Source: a virus
DNA: 32,068 nt
Direction: 5' to 3' (one strand)
IMG/VR virus record: IMGVR_UViG_3300036719_000721
Span: 1 to 32,068 of that record
Below are positions 1-4,781 of this stretch, piece after piece. The position numbers were made by a program, and so were the translations under genes. Every line of letters begins with the position of its first letter. Within the stretch, counting starts at the first letter, position 1. The notes below the pieces were generated by a model. That model was given only the letters and a program-made list of their open reading frames with translations. It was not told where the DNA came from and did not search any database.

Positions 1-120
1 GCGGGTGGCGATGTGCTGTTCATAAGCCCAGTGTTCATCGTTGTATGGCACGCCTGAAAGATTGGCGTCGTGCCCCCACTTTTCAACAAGTTCCAGTGGC
101 ACGGTGATGGGGTGGGTCAT
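1..120 (-). CDS. Hypothetical protein, 3' part cut off by window edge
   Basis: The first 40 codons of a gene that runs off the left edge. The ATG at 120 overlaps the stop of the preceding gene (ATGA), so the two are probably translationally coupled. The visible start MTHPITVPLELVEKWG resembles small phage and cyanobacterial proteins that open with a Pro-rich 'ITPPPELVxxW' segment; that likeness is from memory and gives no function. It sits at the distal end of the early-type operon that starts near 3200. No function is assigned. Confidence 0.6.
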   Translation of the reverse strand, partial: MTHPITVPLELVEKWGHDANLSGVPYNDEHWAYEQHIATR

Positions 121-356
121 TGTGTCATCCTCCAACAATAAGAAAGGTGCGCCCGTTGAATGTCCTCCTTTATGATCAATAGATGTTTCTGACCAGTCAT
201 TGCTGCTGCTCGGAAGATCTCTACCACCATCATCCTTTCAGTTGGTGTAAGACTGTTGCTGCCCCGTCTTTTAATCTTTTCAATGATGCGACCAATCTCA
301 GGTGGATGGTTGTCACCTCGTGGTCTTTCCTTTGTTGCTGGCATCTTTCTAGTCAT
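117..356 (-). CDS. Hypothetical basic early protein, 79 aa
   Basis: A 79-residue basic protein beginning MTRKMPATKERPRGDNHPPE. The N-terminal 35 residues are rich in Arg, Lys and Pro. Residues about 36-65 look helical (LTPTERMMVVEIFRAAAMTG). Its start overlaps the end of the upstream gene by 8 nt (ATGACTAG), and its own stop overlaps the next ATG, which supports a real coupled gene. I do not recognise a family. A nucleic-acid-binding role would fit the charge but is only inference. Confidence 0.6.
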   Translation of the reverse strand: MTRKMPATKERPRGDNHPPEIGRIIEKIKRRGSNSLTPTERMMVVEIFRAAAMTGQKHLLIIKEDIQRAHLSYCWRMTQ

Positions 357-690
357 GGAGAATGAGACTCGGAAAGCTGGACAGTGAGTTAATGAACACT
401 GCCTCCTGATCGAACTGTTCGCAGTACTCCTTTGCTATCTTATGAACATCAATAGCATCAAAGTACTGCTCACTCGTAACCGTCACGATACTAATATCCT
501 CAGGATCACCATTCCAATAGCCAATGCTTTGAGTAATCGAAAACGATTTGAACCGAGGAACAATGTTCTGCTTGACAAACTTGTTAAAGAGCTTGTCAGT
601 AACTCGTCTCGTTTCTTCATGCCCAAGCTGTGGTGTTGGAATGACTCTACCAAGGTAGATCTGATAGGTTGTTGCGGTGGATGGGACCAT
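349..690 (-). CDS. Hypothetical protein, 113 aa (DUF3574-like feel)
   Basis: A 113-residue protein. The segment TYQIYLGRVIPTPQLG, followed by a long helix and VPRFKSFSITQSIGYW, recalls the DUF3574 pattern (strand, helix, 'PRF...G.W', strand). The C-terminal DVHKIAKEYCEQFDQEAVF would then be the last helix and strand. This resemblance is unverified. There are no membrane segments or obvious catalytic motifs. It overlaps the next gene by 8 nt and follows the previous one after 54 nt. No strong ribosome binding site is visible before the ATG at 690. Confidence 0.6.
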   Translation of the reverse strand: MVPSTATTYQIYLGRVIPTPQLGHEETRRVTDKLFNKFVKQNIVPRFKSFSITQSIGYWNGDPEDISIVTVTSEQYFDAIDVHKIAKEYCEQFDQEAVFINSLSSFPSLILHD

Positions 691-744
691 TGATGCTAAC
701 CAACAATGATAAAGGGCAAACGATACGGACGACTATCCTTTGAT

Positions 745-975
745 TTACGATAGTTCGATGAGCCTTTTGAGTCCTTTGATGTAGGCTTTGGAGTAGCCGA
801 CTTTGTAGGAAGCTGAGAGGGTTTCATCGCAAAGGCAAGCAATAGTTTTGTTACAGTAGTCAATCATCATACGCTTGAGCCACGAGTCGGCATCTTCATC
901 AACATTGTTCTGTGGTGGCCACACATAAGCGGCTGCATCAACATCTGGGTAGACAGTAGCAGGTGAGATGTTCAT
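745..975 (-). CDS. Hypothetical protein, 76 aa
   Basis: A 76-residue acidic protein with a short proline-containing N-terminus and a mostly helical C-terminal half (residues about 30-76, ending YIKGLKRLIELS). Three cysteines lie between residues 41 and 49 (YCNKTIACLCDE); their spacing does not match a standard zinc-binding motif I know. A GAGG element stands just upstream of the ATG at 975, and the gene follows its neighbour by 9 nt. The family is not recognised. Confidence 0.6.
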   Translation of the reverse strand: MNISPATVYPDVDAAAYVWPPQNNVDEDADSWLKRMMIDYCNKTIACLCDETLSASYKVGYSKAYIKGLKRLIELS

Positions 976-984
976 GGAATAACC

Positions 985-1248
985 TCAGTTCTGTTCAAAA
1001 GGAACTTGATCAATCAGATCTTCAAGTTCAGCATCTTTGTAATGTTGAATTTGAGGACCGGTTGAATCAAAATCTTCATCAGTGTTACGCTTCTGTACCC
1101 AAATGTTGTTGTCACAGAGTTCACAGCCAAGCCCAATGGCAGCATACTTTGCAAAGAGATTCTCAATGGTGCGATACTCACTCTTAGCAATAGAAGACAG
1201 AACGTAATGTTGCTTCTCAGTCAGACTGATGCGGATTGAATAGTCCAT
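985..1248 (-). CDS. Ribbon-helix-helix-like DNA-binding protein, 87 aa
   Basis: I place the start at 1248 (MDYSIRISLTEKQ) rather than at an in-frame ATG 111 nt upstream, because the upstream extension reads poorly and overlaps another possible frame. Residues 3-9 (YSIRISL) form a short polar/hydrophobic strand. They are followed by two helices (about 10-22 and 26-39, TIENLFAKYAAIG), the layout of Arc/MetJ/CopG ribbon-helix-helix proteins. The acidic C-terminus (residues 55-87) is unlike the fold and may be a separate tail. If the reading is right, it would bind dyad operators as a dimer. The repeat array at 3253-3350 upstream of the same operon is an obvious candidate target, but that link is inference. 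Confidence 0.55.
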   Translation of the reverse strand: MDYSIRISLTEKQHYVLSSIAKSEYRTIENLFAKYAAIGLGCELCDNNIWVQKRNTDEDFDSTGPQIQHYKDAELEDLIDQVPFEQN

Positions 1249-1271
1249 GAGATGTGATAGAGAGGCTGGGC

Positions 1272-1340
1272 TTAGGTGCGTCCCTCGCCTCTCTTGAACA
1301 TACAATACAGACCCCAGCCCCATAGTGCAACCCCAAACAT
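1272..1340 (-). CDS. Possible tiny membrane peptide, 22 aa or longer
   Basis: This frame stays open from 1424 to the TAA at 1272. It encodes a clear hydrophobic segment (LSVLTMFGVALWGWGLYCMF) followed by a positive tail (KRGEGRT), the pattern of a single-pass N-out/C-in segment. The only ATG is at 1340 and would give 22 residues. A 50-residue version would need an unusual start such as ATT or ATC. No good ribosome binding site is seen. It could also be a fragment of an older gene. Confidence 0.25.
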   Translation of the reverse strand: MFGVALWGWGLYCMFKRGEGRT

Positions 1341-1441
1341 GGTCAGAACTGATAGCCATTGCTTATAGGTCTGCCCAGTCGTGATAAGGTTCCTGATGCG
1401 GCTTGTGAGAATGGTACGGATGTACTACTGCTTGGGCAAAT

Positions 1442-1474
1442 AAAAAAACCGGGGCCCGATGAAGGAACCCCGGT
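1442..1474 (-). terminator. Rho-independent terminator
   Basis: Read on the minus strand: ACCGGGG, a 13-nt loop, CCCCGGT (7-bp stem, 1448-1474), then a run of seven T. It closes the transcript after the gene ending at 1510 and separates it from the RHH-like gene and its followers, so those downstream genes may need read-through or their own promoter. Confidence 0.85.
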
Positions 1475-1509
1475 CTGTGTCGCCGGTGATAATGAATAGG
1501 ATTAGCCAT

Positions 1510-2004
1510 TCACATCAGCTTAGCTAGTTTCTGTGCTGGGAAACTACCGGTGCTGATTGTAACTGCCGCCTGACAGGCTACCTCAGACCATAACAGCCAG
1601 TGTATCTCAGGCGGTGCTGATTCTATGTGGGCAAGGGTTACTGATAGTTCACCCATGAAGGTAGCATCAGCATTGACCTTATGGTGGATCCAGTCATGCA
1701 CAGCCCTGAACATAAGGTTTTGTTGTGTTGACATAAGATCAGGGTTTGGCTCATTGTTAAGCCTACTGATTGGAAGCCACCTAACCTCACCAGGCAAGAC
1801 AACTTTATCAAGTGCTGCCATTGCCTCATCGATGCTAACCTCCCGCGTTACAAATAAGGGTTCGATTCGCTCAGCCCGCATCTTAGTGAACTGATCGATT
1901 AACCACAGCCTAAAGGCCTTACGCTCTGCCAGTGTTGGGACGGTGTTCGGTGCATCCATCCATGCTTGACTCAGTGTCGTCGGGGTCAGCGTTGTCTGTC
2001 TCAT
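1510..2004 (-). CDS. Hypothetical early protein, 164 aa
   Basis: The start at 2004 (MRQTTLTPTTLSQAW) is preferred over an upstream in-frame codon because GGGAGG stands about 9 nt before this ATG. The protein is mostly helical. Residues near 113-119 contain AVHDWIHH, and the C-terminal half carries an SVTLAHIES...WLLWSEVACQAA helix pair. The His-rich HDWIHH could bind a metal, but I cannot place it in a named family. It follows the 2062-2694 gene by 57 nt, and the terminator at 1442-1474 lies downstream, making this the last gene of the first early transcript. Confidence 0.6.
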   Translation of the reverse strand: MRQTTLTPTTLSQAWMDAPNTVPTLAERKAFRLWLIDQFTKMRAERIEPLFVTREVSIDEAMAALDKVVLPGEVRWLPISRLNNEPNPDLMSTQQNLMFRAVHDWIHHKVNADATFMGELSVTLAHIESAPPEIHWLLWSEVACQAAVTISTGSFPAQKLAKLM

Positions 2005-2061
2005 TGTCGGGGACCTCCCACAAATGAAAGAATAATTGATCAGCAACATAATCTAAATCTG

Positions 2062-2694
2062 TCACCCTTTCAGTAGCCTCCGGTATGTAACCCAAGTAAC
2101 AACCTGAACTTGTGTTGGTGTTAGTTTGTGGCCGCAGATCTCATAGGATCGATCAGCCACTAAGCAATAGGCTCGTTGGATTGTTTCATAGAGTGATGCG
2201 CTAATCGCTGGTGTCTTTGATGTTGGTATGCGTTGGCCGATAAAGACAGAGTATGCGTGGCCATCAACACAGACAGCGTTAGGATCGCCCATGATTGACC
2301 GATAGAATGCCGTTACTTTACGACCCTTGAGGATGGACACGATAGCCTCACTGTCTAGTGATTCAGTGTCCAATGAAAGAATGTCGATCGCTTTTTGTTT
2401 GTTTGTGTTGTAGGTACAAACCCTTGTCAGGCTGAGATCGTGATCACTGAGATAAGCGTTAATCAGCTTGTCAGCATCCTGACAATTCCTCTCCCACTTG
2501 TTGTTGGGTGATAGTGCTGCGATCACGCCGATAGCCTGGCCCATTGTGATGTCATAGGCTGCGATTAGTTGAACGCCGAACCTATGGGCCCGAGCGTACC
2601 ACTCTTTACCCTCAAAGATATCCGCCTCAGTAGCAAGACTGAGAATGCCTGTGATGTTGCGCGTGTTGGCGCGATGCTTTACCCGGTTTGCCAT
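2062..2694 (-). CDS. Conserved phage-type protein, possibly helix-hairpin-helix/glycosylase-like, 210 aa
   Basis: A 210-residue soluble protein. Residues about 54-75 contain IGVIAALSPNNKWERNCQDA, and about 139-155 contain AVCVDGHAYSVFIGQR. This pair ('ALSP..xW.RN' followed by a 'V.VD.HA' segment) recalls a protein family common in actinobacteriophages and cyanophages that I remember as helix-hairpin-helix or DNA-glycosylase-like (DUF7178-type). That assignment is from memory and uncertain. KGRKVTAFYRSIMGD before the second motif would be the hairpin-containing helix. There is no visible Shine-Dalgarno sequence: the leader before the ATG at 2694 is CA-rich. Confidence 0.6.
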   Translation of the reverse strand: MANRVKHRANTRNITGILSLATEADIFEGKEWYARAHRFGVQLIAAYDITMGQAIGVIAALSPNNKWERNCQDADKLINAYLSDHDLSLTRVCTYNTNKQKAIDILSLDTESLDSEAIVSILKGRKVTAFYRSIMGDPNAVCVDGHAYSVFIGQRIPTSKTPAISASLYETIQRAYCLVADRSYEICGHKLTPTQVQVVTWVTYRRLLKG

Positions 2695-2729
2695 GATGTT
2701 GGATGCGTGGTTGTTGGTGTGGCTTGTGA

Positions 2730-2900
2730 TCAGTCAGTAAACTCATCAGTCAAGTAGTCCAGATTCTCGCGCAGTTCGGTTATGTTCATCCCGCGCAGAA
2801 TCATTGATAGCACGTCATGTTCACCGTAGCGGTCACCCATCTCCAAGATTGCAATCCTGATCTCCTGGGCCGTCAGTGATGAGGCAAAGGTGCTGTTCAT
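2730..2900 (-). CDS. Small hypothetical early protein, 56 aa
   Basis: The gap between two longer genes contains an uninterrupted 56-codon frame starting MNSTFASSLTAQEIRIAILE and ending LDYLTDEFTD. It is acidic and predicted to be all-helical. The frame is tidy and lies in the same direction as its neighbours, separated from the next gene by 35 nt. The leader upstream (2901-2940) is a CA/CAA-rich stretch without a Shine-Dalgarno sequence. No family is recognised. Confidence 0.55.
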   Translation of the reverse strand: MNSTFASSLTAQEIRIAILEMGDRYGEHDVLSMILRGMNITELRENLDYLTDEFTD

Positions 2901-2940
2901 GGTGTGTTGTGTGTGCGTGTGTTGTTGTTGTTGTGGTTGG
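2901..2940. repeat. Low-complexity GT/GTT tract (CA/CAA-rich leader)
   Basis: On the plus strand GT, GTG and GTT units dominate, including four or five successive GTT units. As RNA from the minus strand it is an unstructured CA/CAA-rich leader directly in front of the ATG at 2900. Such leaders can help translation without a Shine-Dalgarno sequence, for example through ribosomal protein S1; that role is inferred. Confidence 0.6.
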
Positions 2941-2974
2941 GCAGCTTTTGAGACGGCCGCCCCTTTGATTGCTA

Positions 2975-3181
2975 TTAGGTGTTCGGGTTAAAGCCCGCAG
3001 GTTGGATGGTCAGGGCGGCTGATGCATAAAGCTGATCAGCGGCCAGGGCGTGGGAATAGCAATCCTGATACGGGCCGCTATGCACCGCCTCCCAACCACC
3101 GTCGGCAGGACACACCCATAGGCAATAAATGGGCACACCCCGGCCATTGGAGCTGGCTTTGCCCTTGGGTTGGTTGTTCAT
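2975..3181 (-). CDS. Small hypothetical protein, first early gene, 68 aa
   Basis: A 68-residue frame starting MNNQPKGKASSNGRG and continuing VPIYCLWVCPADGGW, then a helix (DCYSHALAADQLYASAAL). It is the first gene after the sigma70-like promoter at 3206-3234, whose predicted start site leaves a leader of only about 18 nt. An overlapping ATG eight bases upstream opens a three-codon micro-frame (ATG AAT CAA TGA) whose stop overlaps the real ATG. Function unknown. The composition is plausible for a real small protein, but I recognise no relatives. Confidence 0.5.
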   Translation of the reverse strand: MNNQPKGKASSNGRGVPIYCLWVCPADGGWEAVHSGPYQDCYSHALAADQLYASAALTIQPAGFNPNT

Positions 3182-3205
3182 TGATTCATTGATTGAACTG
3201 ATCCA

Positions 3206-3234
3206 ACAATACAGGGTCTGTCAACCAGTGTCAA
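3206..3234 (-). promoter_or_regulatory. Sigma70-like promoter, early transcript
   Basis: On the minus strand TTGACA (3229-3234) is followed after 17 bp by TATTGT (3206-3211), a perfect -35 and a good -10 with ideal spacing. Transcription would start near 3199, just before the ATG at 3181. A second TTGACA lies inside the spacer. It is probably read by the host RNA polymerase and would drive the genes from 3181 leftward. Confidence 0.7.
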
Positions 3235-3252
3235 GCCAACCAAGCAAAGTAG

Positions 3253-3350
3253 TACAGCTGTATTGCCGGAGGCTTGTGAACAGTACAAACGTACTGATCG
3301 GATACAGATTTTTTGAGAAAATACGAATCCATATCGATACGAATCCGTAT
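3253..3350. promoter_or_regulatory. Array of dyad repeats (operator-like)
   Basis: Four dyads lie just upstream of the early promoter: TACAGCTGTA at 3253-3262, CAGTAC-AAAC-GTACTG at 3281-3296, ATACG-AATC-CATAT at 3321-3334 and ATACG-AATC-CGTAT at 3337-3350. The last two are a direct repeat with a 16-bp period, and three of the four share a 4-nt centre. A further partial copy (ATACATCCGTAC) follows near 3374. The arrangement suits a dimeric regulator or an iteron-like origin element. The sites lie between two promoters and could regulate both. Confidence 0.6.
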
Positions 3351-3492
3351 CAGTAACGCACAGGTTGAAACTAATACATCCGTACCACTGATTGCCTCCT
3401 GTAGTGCGCCAGACTACCGGCCCTGGCCCCCACCCATGCGCCTTGAGAGCCCCCAGACCCCCGCCATGGGGGGTACCGGCCGCCGCAGCCAC

Positions 3493-3521
3493 CGTATAAG
3501 GACTTCAGAAATTTGTGTCAA
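3493..3521 (-). promoter_or_regulatory. Sigma70-like promoter, upstream copy
   Basis: On the minus strand TTGACA (3516-3521), a 17-bp spacer, then TATACG (3493-3498). The transcript would cross a GC-rich stretch (about 3415-3480) with the hairpin ACCCCC-CATGGC-GGGGGT and several G-runs, then the dyad array, before reaching the gene at 3181. The stretch 3182-3629 contains no convincing gene. Besides the two promoters and the repeats I see only these hairpins and G-runs. Confidence 0.6.
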
Positions 3522-3629
3522 AATTTACGGGTGCCTGTATATGCCCCTTGGAGGACCCTCAAGGGAGTCGGAGGTGTATTGACACCTACGAGGAGCTTGA
3601 GGGATCTTCCAGAGCCTTCTAGGCCTCTC

Positions 3630-3797
3630 TCACGTCCCAGGAGCCACAGGCGGATACTCCTCATCCAGATTCATCGGAGAAGGAACGTAGCCTTTGGCAA
3701 ACAGAACCCGCTGAGCCTCCTCGTAGTAAGGGCTATCCTTAGGCGCAACAGCTATCACTTTACGAGCCTGGTCCACGGTCAAATCAATCTTGGTCAC
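3630..3797 (-). CDS. Small hypothetical protein downstream of thyX, 55 aa
   Basis: The frame starts at GTG 3797, overlapping the thyX stop (GTGA). AGGAGG stands about 8 nt upstream, a strong ribosome binding site that decides this start. The product is 55 residues and acidic: a helix (VDQARKVIAV), then DSPYYEEAQRVLFAKGYVPS and a proline-rich tail. Coupling to thyX suggests co-expression. No family is recognised. Confidence 0.65.
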   Translation of the reverse strand: MTKIDLTVDQARKVIAVAPKDSPYYEEAQRVLFAKGYVPSPMNLDEEYPPVAPGT

Positions 3798-4432
3798 TGT
3801 TGGTCCTCCTGAATCACGTTGAAGATGCTTGGAATGTGCTTACAAAGAATGCTGGCAATCTCTTGGGCAATGATCCGATGCTCCAGCTGAGTCTCCGGTC
3901 CACGCCGCACCTGAAGGTAATGGAGCCACGACCGCAGCGTTCCACTCATGTAGAGCCGGGTGGGACTGCTCATGGGAAGGATCTTCCTGGCACACTCCTT
4001 TGCCACCCCAAGCTCAAGCAGCCGCTGATACGCAAGCGTTGATTCTTTAATCACGTTGGCACAGAGCTGGTCTGCCTCAGCAATTGCTTCCAGGTCAAGG
4101 TCATCGATACTGTTCTGCCGATTGGTCAGGTCCTGACGCCTCCAAGCGGGAAGCTCCGGCCTTACTTGTACCTCCGCATACCGCTGACTGAACTCCTGAA
4201 AGGAGAAGCTACGATGCCTCAGGATCTGTGCGCTAATATCACGGGTCGTGTTTATTTCTACGCAGCAGCTGGCCATCTCAAACGGACTCCAGTGCTTATG
4301 CTTGATCAGATACTTAAGCAGCCGTTCTGGGCTCTTGTTCTCTTCTTGGGACTTAGGGTTGGATACACGGGCACAGTAGGTAATGATGGATTCTGCGTCG
4401 GGTGTGATCCAGACAAGCTTTGCTTGGGGCAT
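3794..4432 (-). CDS. thyX: Flavin-dependent thymidylate synthase ThyX
   Basis: This enzyme makes dTMP from dUMP using methylenetetrahydrofolate, FAD and NADPH, supplying thymidylate for phage DNA synthesis. The ThyX signature RHR-x7-S is present as RHRSFSFQEFS at residues 72-82, followed by QRY. The C-terminal block LRSWLHYLQVR with the following Gln/His/Arg residues (about 170-187) matches the dUMP-binding end of the family. At 212 residues it has the normal length. The leader upstream is pyrimidine-rich with no Shine-Dalgarno sequence. Position after the terminase and before the early promoters is unusual compared with cyanophages that carry thyX near the replication genes. The 55-aa gene follows by a 4-nt overlap. 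Confidence 0.95.
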   Translation of the reverse strand: MPQAKLVWITPDAESIITYCARVSNPKSQEENKSPERLLKYLIKHKHWSPFEMASCCVEINTTRDISAQILRHRSFSFQEFSQRYAEVQVRPELPAWRRQDLTNRQNSIDDLDLEAIAEADQLCANVIKESTLAYQRLLELGVAKECARKILPMSSPTRLYMSGTLRSWLHYLQVRRGPETQLEHRIIAQEIASILCKHIPSIFNVIQEDQQ

Positions 4433-4514
4433 ACGAAGGAGTAAGTGGTAGGTGGTAGGAGAAAGTAGGGGTAGGTAAGGGGAAGGTAATAGCTGTTGCT
4501 ATTGCTGGTGTGGC

Positions 4515-4555
4515 TATAGTAATATAGTGAGCAACTATTGACTCACTTGTCTTTC
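4515..4555 (-). promoter_or_regulatory. Possible promoter/operator for thyX
   Basis: On the minus strand GTGAG-TCAATAGTTG-CTCAC is an interrupted dyad (with CAA/TTG pairing inside). It runs into CTCACTATATTACTATAG, which contains -10-like hexamers (TATATT, TACTAT) but only poor -35 matches. The nine bases CTCACTATA are identical to the core of the T7 class promoter, but the rest does not match. A perfect hairpin AATAGC-AACA-GCTATT follows at 4488-4503. Confidence 0.35.
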
Positions 4556-4722
4556 CGAAGGTCTTCGACTCCACTCGCCCCCAAGAGGGGCTCCTGGACT
4601 CTTGCCCTCAACAAGTCTAGCAATAGTCGTCCGACTCACGCAATTACATTTACGGTAGTCGGCTCCGCGTCAGTCCCCCTATCGGGGGCCTAACTTGGTC
4701 TTCGGGGCGCCGCTAGCGCGGC
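4556..4722. other. Hairpin cluster in gene-free stretch after the terminase
   Basis: The 349 nt between terminase stop and thyX start hold no convincing gene. Perfect or near-perfect hairpins follow one another: CGAAG/CTTCG at 4556-4567, GCCCC/GGGGC at 4577-4591, a GACT.TTG/CAA.AGTC stem from about 4597, AGTCG/CGACT at 4625-4636, CCCCC-TATC-GGGGG at 4675-4688, and GCCGC-TAGC-GCGGC at 4709-4722. None has a T-run, so they are not ordinary terminators. Possible roles are concatemer junction/packaging signal, origin or RNA processing. Confidence 0.55.
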
Positions 4723-4734
4723 TTCCTCAGAGGT

Positions 4735-4762
4735 CCCCCTCTCCCCTTAACCCCTCTCCCCC
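4735..4762 (-). other. G-quadruplex-type mirror repeat
   Basis: The minus strand reads G5-AGA-G4-TTAA-G4-AGA-G5: four runs of at least four guanines with loops of 3, 4 and 3 nt, and near-perfect mirror symmetry about the TTAA centre. It begins 20 nt after the large terminase stop codon and is preceded by the palindrome CCCCTATAGGGG. It can form a G-quadruplex on one strand and an i-motif on the other. Confidence 0.7.
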
Positions 4763-4781
4763 TATAGGGGCAAGTACCCTT

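Noticed and set aside
3178-3492. Minus-strand frame of 104 codons over the early promoter region
   Set aside because: It crosses the -35/-10 elements and the dyad array, has low-complexity Gly/Ala start and Cys-rich unconvincing text, and overlaps the better gene start at 3181.
4353-4574. Minus-strand frame of 73 codons before thyX
   Set aside because: It overlaps the thyX start in another frame, and its Pro/Thr/Tyr-rich text comes from the pyrimidine-rich leader.
4755-4775. CTATAGGGGGAGAGG resembling the T7 promoter start region
   Set aside because: It is part of the G-run/mirror repeat and the palindrome CCCCTATAGGGG; the upstream promoter half does not match.
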